From positions 1 through 42,675 of the forward strand of contig DATANR010000032.1 of NCBI GenBank assembly GCA_036266155.1: a DNA stretch of 42,675 bases, given 5' to 3'. Under the pieces are notes generated by a model, which did no database searches, was not told where the DNA came from, and saw only the letters and a program-made list of their open reading frames with translations. Shown here one piece after another: positions 9,126 to 16,981 of the stretch. The first letter of the stretch is position 1, and every line of letters begins with the position of its first letter. A program made the translations under genes and the position numbers. Source of the stretch: SIAJ01 sp036266155. GTDB lineage: Bacteria; Planctomycetota; Planctomycetia; Gemmatales; Gemmataceae.

Positions 9126-9163
9126 TGGCAATACACGTTGAAGAAAGCAGGTCGAGTCAAGAT

Positions 9164-9250
9164 AGCGAGAGGCGAGCGGAGCGGCGTCAGCCGCCCGATT
9201 TTGACTGCATCGGGCCGCTTACGCGGCTCCGCTCGCCTTGGTCTCTCGCT
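9164..9250. repeat. Long imperfect inverted repeat spanning the 3' end of a glycosyltransferase gene
   Basis: The left arm AGCGAGAGGCGAGCGGAGC (9164-9182) pairs with GCTCCGCTCGCC (9226-9237) and, after a six-base bulge, TCTCGCT (9244-9250). Between them GCGGC and GCCGC words form an inner stem. The stop codon and last twenty or so codons of the minus-strand glycosyltransferase lie inside this element. The composition resembles dispersed REP-like elements of planctomycetes (inference from memory). Confidence 0.75.
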
Positions 9251-10251
9251 AATAGGAAGTTCGCGAGCAACTGATCCGTACATCGCTCCCAAGTAAACTG
9301 CCGGGCATGCCGGACGCACGCATCCGAATCGCCCGTGCGCAGCGCGGCGTCGACCGCGGCACCGAGGTCATCGTTGAGGCAGCCGACCCCCCGCTCCGTC
9401 ACCACGTCGATCGGCCCAACCACCGGATATGCCGCCACCGGAACGCCGCAAGCCATCGCTTCGATCATCACGAGGCCAAACGTGTCGGTCTTGCTGGGAA
9501 AGACGAAGACATCCGCGTTGGCATAGGCTTCCGCGAATGCGGCACCCGTGCGATAGCCGAGGAACTTCGCCTTGGGATATTCGCGTGCGAGCTTCTCGCG
9601 GATCGGGCCGTCGCCGACGATGACTTTGGTGCCGGGCCGATCAAGCGTCAGGAACGCTTCGACGTTTTTCTCCTTCGAAACACGCCCGGCATACAGCATG
9701 ATCGGTCTCGGAAAGTCCCAGGTCTTCGGCCGCGGATAGAAGAGCGACAGGTCGACGCCGCGCGACCAGCGACACAGGTTGCGGAAGCCGCGCGCCGCCA
9801 GATCGGCTTCGAGCGTCGGCGTCGACACCATGACGGCCGACGACGCGGAATGGAACCAGCGCATGAATCGGTACGACCAGTTCACGGGCACATGAGCCAG
9901 TTCCTGAAGGTACTCCGGGAACTTGCTGTGATAGGACGTCGAGAATCGCCAGCGGTTGCGAACGCAAAACGCGCGAACCGCGAGGCCGATCGGCCCCTCT
10001 GTCGCAACATGTACAACATCGGGTCGGAAAGCGTGAATCAGTTCATTGACGCGGCGACGTCCCGGCAGGGCGAGGCTGATCTCCGGGTACAGCGGCGTGG
10101 AGAACGCCCGGAAGCAGCCGGGCCGAATCACGTCGGTGGTGTGGCCGCGCTCATGCAGCATCTTGAGGCTGGTTTCCCAAGTACGCACGACGCCATTCAC
10201 CTGGGGCCGCCAGGCGTCGGTCGCCAATAAGATGCGGAGTGGTTGGCTCAT
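9187..10251 (-). CDS. GT4-family glycosyltransferase (alpha-mannosyltransferase / Sqd2-like)
   Basis: A 354-residue GT-B enzyme. The N-terminal domain opens LRILLATDAWRPQVNGVVRTW, the acceptor-side loop of MgtA/PimB/Sqd2-type enzymes. The C-terminal donor domain shows LYAGRVSKEKNVEAF, VIVGDGP, and FVFPSKTDTFGLVMIEAMACGVPVAA, where the E-x7-E signature contacts the nucleotide sugar. The product is probably a glycolipid or cell-surface glycan, but donor and acceptor are not determined. The last ~20 residues (including GERSRVSGPMQSKSGG) are encoded by a repeat element, so the original C-terminus has probably been replaced. It is divergent from the next gene with 16 bases between start codons. 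Confidence 0.93.
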   Translation of the reverse strand: MSQPLRILLATDAWRPQVNGVVRTWETSLKMLHERGHTTDVIRPGCFRAFSTPLYPEISLALPGRRRVNELIHAFRPDVVHVATEGPIGLAVRAFCVRNRWRFSTSYHSKFPEYLQELAHVPVNWSYRFMRWFHSASSAVMVSTPTLEADLAARGFRNLCRWSRGVDLSLFYPRPKTWDFPRPIMLYAGRVSKEKNVEAFLTLDRPGTKVIVGDGPIREKLAREYPKAKFLGYRTGAAFAEAYANADVFVFPSKTDTFGLVMIEAMACGVPVAAYPVVGPIDVVTERGVGCLNDDLGAAVDAALRTGDSDACVRHARQFTWERCTDQLLANFLLARDQGERSRVSGPMQSKSGG

Positions 10252-10267
10252 TCAATAAGGGACGGTC

Positions 10268-10480
10268 ATGCCCGCGGACCCACACAAGCGTGAACTTCGC
10301 AAGCTGAAGCGGCAAGTGAAGCGCGCCGGCAGCAAGCATCGGCGCCGCGACCTCAAACAGCAACTCGCGGAGAATCCGGAAGGTGCAAGCGAAGTCGAGG
10401 AAGATTTCGGCAAGTTCAGCTCCGTGAACTTCAACGGGTTGGATCAGGATGCTACGCGCAAACGCGATGAAGCGTCTTAG
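10268..10480 (+). CDS. Small basic conserved protein
   Basis: A 70-residue protein, strongly basic in its first half (KRELRKLKRQVKRAGSKHRRR) and acidic in the middle (EGASEVEEDFG), ending NGLDQDATRKRDEAS. It is predicted to be mostly helical with no signal peptide. AGGGA lies six bases before the ATG. The pattern matches a small protein I recall from other Gemmataceae genomes, but no function is known to me. The charge suggests nucleic-acid or ribosome contact, which is inference only. It is divergent from the glycosyltransferase with a 16-base gap. Confidence 0.8.
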   Translation: MPADPHKRELRKLKRQVKRAGSKHRRRDLKQQLAENPEGASEVEEDFGKFSSVNFNGLDQDATRKRDEAS

Positions 10481-10484
10481 TTGA

Positions 10485-10540
10485 AGTCCCGGCTTTAGTC
10501 GGTTCGGGGCGTAAGACCGCGTAAAGGCGGCACTCCAACG
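10485..10540. repeat. Dispersed intergenic repeat (CCGGCTTTAGTCGG family)
   Basis: The element begins AGTCCCGGCTTTAGTCGGTT and ends GGCGGCACTCCAACG. A related element at 20622-20662 shares the AGTtCCGGCTTcAGcCGGT head and a closing GCCGGGAGTCC. Both sit in the gap between converging genes, where they could fold into transcript ends. Confidence 0.6.
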
Positions 10541-10552
10541 AATGAACCTCCA

Positions 10553-11767
10553 TCACTTCTTGCTCACATCCAGCGCCATCAATTTCTTCGCATCACGAAT
10601 GAACAGCCGGCCATTCGAGAGCGCCGGCAGCGCTCGCACCGGACTTTCGAGAAACGCGGCCCGGCCCAGTTCTTGGTAACCATCCGACGAAGGATCAATG
10701 AGGACCACGTCGCCGTTCTGAGCACTGGCGATGAGCAGGTTGTCCGCGTGAATCAGGCCGGCGCAGCCGAAGGCTTCCTTCGACCACTTCACCTTGCCCG
10801 TGTTCCATTCGACACAATTCAGCGTGGCGGTTCCGACGTCGGCCCGGCCGTCGACTCCGTAGAGATGCTTGTCGATGAGAATCGGCGTGTTGTACTGGCA
10901 GGACATGATGTTCTCGCCTTGCCAGACTTCTTCGAGCTTGCCCTTGTTCAGATTCAAAAGAATGGCGCCGGTCGAGTAGGCCGTTGTGAGAAAAATGCGG
11001 TCGCCGGCGACGACCGGCGCCGCGGCGCTGACCGAGGCCTGAGCCCGCGGCCGAAAGGGATGCTTCAAATAGACTTCGCCCTTGTCCGGCGTCACGCCGA
11101 GTAGGCCCGAGCGCGTCAGGAAGACGACGAGTTCCGCGCCGCCGACTCTTGCCATGATCGGCGATGAATAACTCACCGGGTCGTCGGCCGCTTTCCAGAT
11201 CTCTTTGCCGGTCGCCGGGTCGAACGCGACGATGCTCGCGCCCTTGCCGCCGACATTGAGAATCAACTTTCCGCCCGCCAAGATCGGCGACGAAGCCGAG
11301 CCGAAGTAACCCTTAGCAACGTTGTAATCCTTGTTGACGTTGCGATCCCAGATCGCCTTGCCGTCGGTAAGGTTCCAGGCCCGCAGGTCGCCGTCGGCGC
11401 CGAACGTATAGACTCGGCCATCGGCAATCAGCGGCGTTGCACGCGGTCCATCATCGAAGCGGAAATCGTCGACGTAGCGTGCGTGGTATTTCGCCGACCA
11501 CAACACTTTTCCGCTTGCAGGGTCGCGGCAATCGAGGACCTCGTCGTCGCCAAGGCGGTGGAACAGGATCAATCGTTCGCCCGCGACCGCGACGCCAGCC
11601 CAGCCGGAACCGACGTCAATCTTCCATATCACCGGCGGGCCGGCCTTCGGCCATGTGCGCGCAAGGCCCGTCTCCGGACTCTTGCCGTCGCGCGTCGGCC
11701 CGAGATGCTGCGGCCAATCGGCTCCGAGAAGGCCGGGCAATGTCAGGATGAATAAGGTCCGGTACAT
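10553..11767 (-). CDS. Exported PQQ-binding-like beta-propeller repeat protein
   Basis: A 404-residue protein with a short signal peptide (MYRTLFILTLPGLLGADW). The first mature residues DWPQHLGPTRDGKSPE match the WPQ-x-x-GP-x-x-DG start common to planctomycete PQQ-repeat proteins. Blades carry the tryptophan-docking pattern, for example CRDPASGKVLWSAKY, AWNLTDGKAIWDRNV, AFDPATGKEIWKAA and EWNTGKVKWSKEA. Related folds include BamB and quinoprotein dehydrogenases. The cofactor-binding residues of true quinoproteins cannot be assigned, so an enzymatic role is unproven. It is a paralogue of the protein at 37710-38924 and of identical length. It is divergent from the PagL-like gene. Confidence 0.93.
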   Translation of the reverse strand: MYRTLFILTLPGLLGADWPQHLGPTRDGKSPETGLARTWPKAGPPVIWKIDVGSGWAGVAVAGERLILFHRLGDDEVLDCRDPASGKVLWSAKYHARYVDDFRFDDGPRATPLIADGRVYTFGADGDLRAWNLTDGKAIWDRNVNKDYNVAKGYFGSASSPILAGGKLILNVGGKGASIVAFDPATGKEIWKAADDPVSYSSPIMARVGGAELVVFLTRSGLLGVTPDKGEVYLKHPFRPRAQASVSAAAPVVAGDRIFLTTAYSTGAILLNLNKGKLEEVWQGENIMSCQYNTPILIDKHLYGVDGRADVGTATLNCVEWNTGKVKWSKEAFGCAGLIHADNLLIASAQNGDVVLIDPSSDGYQELGRAAFLESPVRALPALSNGRLFIRDAKKLMALDVSKK

Positions 11768-11910
11768 GGCGGCGTCTGAATGCGACTCGTCAAACTGGGC
11801 GAGTTGTGAGCGTTATACGAAACGCGTCCCACGGGAAACTCGGGTTGAGGTGAATCGGGTGGCGGGTTATTCGAAGAACGGAGGACGGGAGCAGTTCCCC
11901 AGGAGGGGCC

Positions 11911-12729
11911 ATGACGCTTCGGGCCCGATTCATCGCGATCTTGACCGTCACCCTGCCCGTGACTGTATTCGCTCAGGCGCCGGGCAACGCCATCGCCCCG
12001 CCGATTCCGACCGGCCCGCCGCTCGTGGCGCCGGTCGAGGTTCAGCCGACGACGTGGGTGGAAGGTTCGAATATCACCTTGTCGGAGGGGGCAGCGCTGC
12101 CAACGCAGCCGGGCTATGTGTTGTCGGACGCGGTCTGGCCGGGGACGCCCATTCGCAGCGGCTCGGCGTGCAACTTCGACCAGCAGGACGGGTCGAACGG
12201 CTTCCTGCCGAATCCGGCATCGGTGTCGATCATGTCGGGCGCGTATTTCTCTGGCCGACTTGGCCCGACGATCCCGGCATTTAACTATGTGCTCGCAAGT
12301 CTTCGTCAGACGTGGGACCTCGGCAGCACCATGACCATCAACGGTCCGACGCCCGGAAGCTGGGAGTTCGTCGCCGATCTGACGGGCGCGAACATCGTCA
12401 CCAACTACGGCAACTGGTTTGCGGGCGGCGCATTCTTCTTGCGCTACAACTGGACGGAGAGCGGTTCGTTCTTCATGCCCTATACTCAGGGCGGCGTCGG
12501 GGCGGTGCTGAACGATGCATACAAGACGCCGTGGCAAAAGGCCGTTGGCCAGGAGTTCGAATTTTACTTGCACGTCGAGGCAGGGGTGAAATGCTTCATT
12601 ACGCCCAACCTGTCACTCGATTTTGAGGGCGGCCTACAACACATCTCGAACGGCGGCCTCGCTCGTCGCAATTACGGCGTCAACGCATTCGGCGGCAGCG
12701 TGGGATTGACATATCACTTTGGGGGGTAG
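11911..12729 (+). CDS. Acyloxyacyl hydrolase / PagL-like lipid A 3-O-deacylase
   Basis: A 272-residue outer-membrane beta-barrel candidate with signal peptide MTLRARFIAILTVTLPVTVFA. The C-terminal half is rich in alternating hydrophobic strands. It contains LQHISNGGLARRNYGVNAFG, the PagL signature in which His and Ser of H-x-S form the catalytic pair. The chain ends in an aromatic strand (GLTYHFGG). In Pseudomonas PagL the third catalytic residue is Glu twelve residues after the Ser; that position is Asn here, so activity is uncertain. An excellent AGGAGG is four bases before the ATG. The last bases overlap the alternative upstream start of nfo. The family removes a 3-linked acyl chain from lipid A. 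Confidence 0.85.
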   Translation: MTLRARFIAILTVTLPVTVFAQAPGNAIAPPIPTGPPLVAPVEVQPTTWVEGSNITLSEGAALPTQPGYVLSDAVWPGTPIRSGSACNFDQQDGSNGFLPNPASVSIMSGAYFSGRLGPTIPAFNYVLASLRQTWDLGSTMTINGPTPGSWEFVADLTGANIVTNYGNWFAGGAFFLRYNWTESGSFFMPYTQGGVGAVLNDAYKTPWQKAVGQEFEFYLHVEAGVKCFITPNLSLDFEGGLQHISNGGLARRNYGVNAFGGSVGLTYHFGG

Positions 12730-12733
12730 TGCC

Positions 12734-13597
12734 GTGGCCGGTCCGCCGCTCGGCGCGCACATGTCGATTGCCGGCGGCGTGGTGAATGCCTTGCATGCCG
12801 CCGAGCGCTTCGAGTGTCAGACGGTCCAGCTCTTTACCAAAAACGCGAGTCAATGGGTCGGCAAGGCGTTCGGGCCCGATGAGCCCGCGGAATTTCGCAA
12901 GGAACTGAAGCGAAGCAAACTCAAATTCGCGACGTCGCACGACTCCTATCTGATCAATCTGGCCGCCACTGACGCGGCACTCTGGCGCAAATCAGTTGAG
13001 GCATTCGGCGACGAACTGCAACGAGCGGAAGCGCTCGGATTGAGTTATCTGGTGACGCACCCCGGCGCTCATGTGGGCGCTGGCGAAGAGGCGGGCATCG
13101 CCAACGTCGCACGCGGGATCGACGATGCGCATCAGCGGACGCCGGGCTTCAAGGTGAAGATTCTGCTCGAACTCACGGCAGGGCAAGGGACCACACTCGG
13201 CCATCGGTTCGAACACATCGCGGCGATTATGGACCAGGTGGCGGAGCCGAAGCGGCTGGGAGTGTGTCTGGACACGTGCCACGTCTTCGCGGCCGGCTAT
13301 CCGCTTGGCTCAGAAGCAGATTACACGGCGACGATGGATGAATTCGATCGCGTCATTGGATTGAAGAAGCTGAAGCTGTTCCATCTCAACGACAGCAAGA
13401 AGCCGTTCGGCAGTCGAGTCGATCGACACGAACACATTGGCCGCGGGCACCTTGGCCTTGAGCCGTTCCGCTTCATCATCAACGATCCGCGTTTTCAAAA
13501 GACGCCGATGATCCTGGAAACGCCGAAGGAAGACGACGACGGCAAGGAAATGGACCCGGTGAATCTGGCCACGCTGCGAAGCTTGCACGCGGGCTAA
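12734..13597 (+). CDS. nfo: Endonuclease IV (AP endonuclease)
   Basis: A 287-residue TIM-barrel enzyme that cuts abasic sites in base excision repair. The trinuclear-zinc ligand motifs appear in order: LGAHMSIAGG at the start, LVTHPGAHVG, LLELTAGQG, GVCLDTCHVFAAGY, LFHLNDSKKPFGSRVDRHEHIGRGHLG and PMILETPK. The GTG at 12734 is preferred because a run of six G lies upstream at good spacing and the conserved LGAH would be lost from ATG 12776; TTG 12719 is also possible and overlaps the PagL-like gene. The stop TAA touches the stop of the opposing potassium channel gene. Confidence 0.96.
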   Translation: MAGPPLGAHMSIAGGVVNALHAAERFECQTVQLFTKNASQWVGKAFGPDEPAEFRKELKRSKLKFATSHDSYLINLAATDAALWRKSVEAFGDELQRAEALGLSYLVTHPGAHVGAGEEAGIANVARGIDDAHQRTPGFKVKILLELTAGQGTTLGHRFEHIAAIMDQVAEPKRLGVCLDTCHVFAAGYPLGSEADYTATMDEFDRVIGLKKLKLFHLNDSKKPFGSRVDRHEHIGRGHLGLEPFRFIINDPRFQKTPMILETPKEDDDGKEMDPVNLATLRSLHAG

Positions 13598-14644
13598 TCA
13601 TTTGCCAGGCAGCGAATGCGATCGCCCCGACGCGATTTTCTCCAATTCGTCGAGCTGCTCTCGTCGCCCGACGACGACGACGACCGATCCTGTTTCAATC
13701 ACCGTGTCACTATTCGGGTTGAAGGCGATCTCTCCTTCCGGCGAGCGCATCGCGATGACAACGACGCCAAGATCGTCGCGCAGATTGGCCGCACGCAGCG
13801 ACTTGCCACACAGGATGCTCGATTTGGCGACGGTGGCTTCTTCGATCTTGTAATCGGACGCGTTGAACCGCGAGGCCTGATCGAGAAAGTGGCCGACGGT
13901 CGGCCGCAATACCGCTTGGGCGACGCGGTGGCCGCCGATCACGTACGGCGACACGACCTGGTTCGCTCCGACGCGGCGCAGCTTAGCCTCCGAAGCTTCC
14001 TGCTCGGCACGAGCCACAATGAACAACTTCGGATTCAACACGCGAGCCGTGAGCGTGACGTACAAGTTGTCCGCATCCGACGGCAGCACCGCGACGAGCA
14101 CTTTGGCCCGTTCGATCCCTGCGTGTTTCAAAATGTCATCGGAAGTGACGTCGCCATGCACGGGGATGCCGAACTCGTAGGGCCAATCGGCAAACACGTC
14201 TTCGTTCTGATCGACGAGAACGAACTGTGCCTTTTGCGCCTCGAATTCATGACAAATGAGCCGACCCATGCGGCCAAAACCGCAGACGACGATGTGATCG
14301 TGAACTTCTTCGAGTTTGTGCTTCACGCCTTCTCTCCCGAGAATTTTCCGAAGCTGGCCGCTGACGACGACCCGGATCATCTCCGTGGCCGAGTAGAAGA
14401 GCAGAAAGACGCCGCCGAATAGGAAGACAATGGTGAACGCCCGGCCATGACCATTGAGCTGATGGGTCTCGCCATAACCGACCGTGGTGAGCGTGATGGC
14501 GCTCATGTAGAGCGCGTCGCCCCATGTCCACTCAGGCCCGCCGGTCGCCTTGAAGCCGATCGTGCCGACACCGAGCAGCGCGAACGGCACTGCCATCGCG
14601 ATCCAGGCACGCAACGGCAACCGGACTCGGCGGACGCGTTTCAT
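13598..14644 (-). CDS. Two-helix potassium channel with RCK (TrkA-N/TrkA-C) domains
   Basis: A 348-residue ligand-gated K+ channel of the MthK type. Helix 1 spans about residues 12-30, the selectivity filter TTVGYG lies at 53-58, and helix 2 spans about 70-92. HIVVCGFGRMGRLICHEF (from 117) is the Rossmann NAD-type nucleotide site of TrkA-N. VLVDQNEDV and GDVTSDDIL follow, then a C-terminal TrkA-C domain (about 265-340) ending in VVVVGRREQLDELEKIA. It would be in the cytoplasmic membrane and gate K+ flux in response to nucleotide or Ca2+. The start ATG overlaps the upstream stop (ATGA), implying translational coupling to the CehA-like gene. Confidence 0.94.
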   Translation of the reverse strand: MKRVRRVRLPLRAWIAMAVPFALLGVGTIGFKATGGPEWTWGDALYMSAITLTTVGYGETHQLNGHGRAFTIVFLFGGVFLLFYSATEMIRVVVSGQLRKILGREGVKHKLEEVHDHIVVCGFGRMGRLICHEFEAQKAQFVLVDQNEDVFADWPYEFGIPVHGDVTSDDILKHAGIERAKVLVAVLPSDADNLYVTLTARVLNPKLFIVARAEQEASEAKLRRVGANQVVSPYVIGGHRVAQAVLRPTVGHFLDQASRFNASDYKIEEATVAKSSILCGKSLRAANLRDDLGVVVIAMRSPEGEIAFNPNSDTVIETGSVVVVVGRREQLDELEKIASGRSHSLPGK

Positions 14645-16107
14645 CCGGTCAATTTCTCCGTCGCCGTGTCACAAAGTGCAAGCAGGTGATCTCTCCGTTT
14701 GGGGATCGTGAACCGTCCGACGTTCTCGATCCACTCGCGCACGTCTGCTATCTCGCGAAGCAGTGCGGCAACTGCGGTCGGTTGCCGCGGCGTCGGCGTG
14801 CTATCCACCTCGATAAACACCGGCGCCGTGTGCGCGAACGCGGAATGAGTCGACCCCCAACAGCGCGCCGCGACCCAACCACCGGCAGCAAATATGTGCT
14901 CGGCCTCAATGACAGCGCTCATGATGCCGTCACCTGTCGCCTTCGAGGCGCCGATGGTCGAGCCATTCGCAATCAGCTCTAGTTTCTCGAAGGGCAGGGC
15001 GGACTCGGCGAATGCGCGCAATCGCAGGGGTTGCCCGCTCTTGATTTGGAATTGCGATTGAAATGGCTGATCGTCGACTGTCAATCGCAGGAATGGCCCG
15101 TTGGTGACAACAGCACGTCCGCCGCGCACATGCTCCACCCATTCCGAATATGATCGTGCGTCGCCTACGGGCGTCAGTGTGCGCATTGAGCCGATGACAC
15201 CGCGATTGTTGTCCTTGGCGCTCCCGCCAATCGGGGCTAGTCGCAGCCCGGCGTTGAGAAGTCGGTACCAGATCGGCAGCAATGAGCTAGTCCGTTCAAG
15301 CGCGTCGAATTCAATGGCATCGACCTTGCCGAGAATCGTATTGATAAGCGCCTCGCCGCCGACGAGACCGCTTGCTGATCGATAGGCGTCGCTCCAGACG
15401 ACGAGCCCTTTTTTCCGATGACATTGATCGCACCAGTCCGACAGCGACCAATCGTCCGTCTCGTCGTTGTGGCCGAATGTCAGCGGAAACACGGCCCGAT
15501 GGCAGTTCAACAGGCTCAGATGCCCAAGTGCCGGATGGACGTTGAAGGTGTTGACGTACACGCCGTCGAGCGCCGCCGACTGACCGCTGAAAGCGGCCAT
15601 GTTCGGGATCGTGCGGTACATGTGCCCATCGTGCGATGGGTAGTCTTGGACCGTGGCAAGCAAGTTGACGAAGTCAATCCCCTCGGCCTTTGCTTCAAGT
15701 TGCGCCGCATGTGGGGACAGAAAATGACAGCGACTGTCGGCCGCAACGAGATCACTCCATTGATCGCCAGCCCACTTGCAAATGGCAAAGCGGAGCGTGA
15801 GTTGCCCTTCGCCGAGCGTCACGGTCTCGCGGATCGGCGTGAAAGCTGGCCCTTTGCTGATCTCGACGGACAGCGGCACGGCAGTTGGCAGCGGGAACTC
15901 GGCCCCGCCGTCGATGTACGCATAGTGCTTGCCGCCGACATAAACGTGGCCACCGACATCTTCATTGCGGGCCACGGGAAAGTCGGGCGGCCTGCCCATC
16001 GGCTGAAGATATTTGCCATCGGGCCCGGCAATGCGGATGCGCACCGGCGTCGGCTTGCCGGTGGCCGAGTCGATCACGCGGACATGGACGTTGAGCGTCT
16101 GGCTCAC
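14641..16107 (-). CDS. CehA/McbA-like metallohydrolase family protein with atypical PHP motif
   Basis: A 488-residue protein. Residues 1-115 look like a beta-rich domain (VHVRVIDSATGKPTPVRIRI). A PHP-like region follows: LVAADSRCHFLSPHAAQLEAKAEGIDFVNLLA, then WSDAYRSASGLVGGEAL, GKVDAIEFDAL and APIGGSAKDN. The end repeats a beta-sandwich (LRLRAFAESALPFEKLELIANG). In classical CehA enzymes the first motif is G-D-x-H-x-H; here it is A-D-x-R-x-H, so one metal ligand seems changed. The start is GTG within GTGA, overlapping the stop of the isomerase gene upstream. No signal peptide is visible. Substrate unknown; hydrolysis is inferred from the family. Confidence 0.82.
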   Translation of the reverse strand: MSQTLNVHVRVIDSATGKPTPVRIRIAGPDGKYLQPMGRPPDFPVARNEDVGGHVYVGGKHYAYIDGGAEFPLPTAVPLSVEISKGPAFTPIRETVTLGEGQLTLRFAICKWAGDQWSDLVAADSRCHFLSPHAAQLEAKAEGIDFVNLLATVQDYPSHDGHMYRTIPNMAAFSGQSAALDGVYVNTFNVHPALGHLSLLNCHRAVFPLTFGHNDETDDWSLSDWCDQCHRKKGLVVWSDAYRSASGLVGGEALINTILGKVDAIEFDALERTSSLLPIWYRLLNAGLRLAPIGGSAKDNNRGVIGSMRTLTPVGDARSYSEWVEHVRGGRAVVTNGPFLRLTVDDQPFQSQFQIKSGQPLRLRAFAESALPFEKLELIANGSTIGASKATGDGIMSAVIEAEHIFAAGGWVAARCWGSTHSAFAHTAPVFIEVDSTPTPRQPTAVAALLREIADVREWIENVGRFTIPKRRDHLLALCDTATEKLTG

Positions 16108-16934
16108 TGGTAGCGCCCGCCGGCCTTTTCAACGATTTTCTTGAACGCGTTGACGGCGTTGGGAAAAAGCTCCGGCCCCGTGACACCGCCAGTCGGGCCA
16201 CCGCCCAGCAAGTGCGGCTCAAGCGTCGCGAACCCCGTGTAGCCCATTTTCACGGCGTCGGCGATGATCGTCGGAATCTGTCCCTGGCCCTCGCCCGCGA
16301 TACTGCCGTGCTCTTCACCGGCCTTCCAATCCTTGATGTGGAAGTGCGCCGTGTGCGGCTTCGATACCTCCCAGCCCTTGAGCGGATCAAATCCGCAGAA
16401 GACGAAATTCGCCGGATCGAATGCGGCCTTCAGGGCCTGGCTGCGCACCGTCGCAAAGAGATCGGCGAGTCGTTCCGGCGAGTCGCCGTAGATCCGGTGC
16501 TCGTTCTCATGGAACAGCTGAATGCCCTCGCGCTCCGCGATTTCGACCTTTTGCCGCATGCGATCCATCACTGCGTTGCGATGCGGGTCCCAGTTGCCGT
16601 TAAAGTTCTCCGGCGGGTAATAGCTAAAGATGCGAATGTTCGGGGTGCCAAAGACGCGGCACAGATGGATCGCACGGCGAAACTTTTCCAAATGCGGCTC
16701 GAACGGCTCGTCGATACGTACTTTGCCGATCGGCGAACCAATGGCGCTGAGTTTGAATCCGTCGCGATCGAGCAGAGACTTGAAGTCCGCAATTTGCGCA
16801 TCGGTCAGGTTTAAGACGTTGGTCTTGTGAATCGAACGGAACTCAATGTGCCGAACGCCGCAGTGCTTCAGGATGTCGAGCTGCACCTGCGGCTCGGGGG
16901 AGATTTCGTCGGCAAAGGCGCTGAGGGTGAACAT
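16104..16934 (-). CDS. Sugar phosphate isomerase/epimerase (AP endonuclease family 2 TIM barrel)
   Basis: A 276-residue xylose-isomerase-like TIM barrel. It opens FTLSAFADEISPEPQVQLDILK and continues with HIEFRSIHKTNVLNLTDAQ. Candidate metal ligands occur in LFHENEHRIYG, AAFDPANFVFCG, HFHIKDWKAG and FATLEPHLLGGG. This order is standard for the family, whose members isomerise or epimerise sugars such as myo-inosose, tagatose or hydroxypyruvate. It is the first gene of a three-gene set with overlapping start/stop codons (GTGA, then ATGA). It has no signal peptide and should be cytoplasmic. The specific substrate is not readable. Confidence 0.92.
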   Translation of the reverse strand: MFTLSAFADEISPEPQVQLDILKHCGVRHIEFRSIHKTNVLNLTDAQIADFKSLLDRDGFKLSAIGSPIGKVRIDEPFEPHLEKFRRAIHLCRVFGTPNIRIFSYYPPENFNGNWDPHRNAVMDRMRQKVEIAEREGIQLFHENEHRIYGDSPERLADLFATVRSQALKAAFDPANFVFCGFDPLKGWEVSKPHTAHFHIKDWKAGEEHGSIAGEGQGQIPTIIADAVKMGYTGFATLEPHLLGGGPTGGVTGPELFPNAVNAFKKIVEKAGGRYQ

Positions 16935-16981
16935 GACAGTCCTCGGAGGATCAACGAGCGGACGGAAGACATGCTATTCAG

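Noticed and set aside
9307..10230. 307-residue plus-strand open frame
   Set aside because: Antisense to the GT4 glycosyltransferase; Arg/His-rich shadow.
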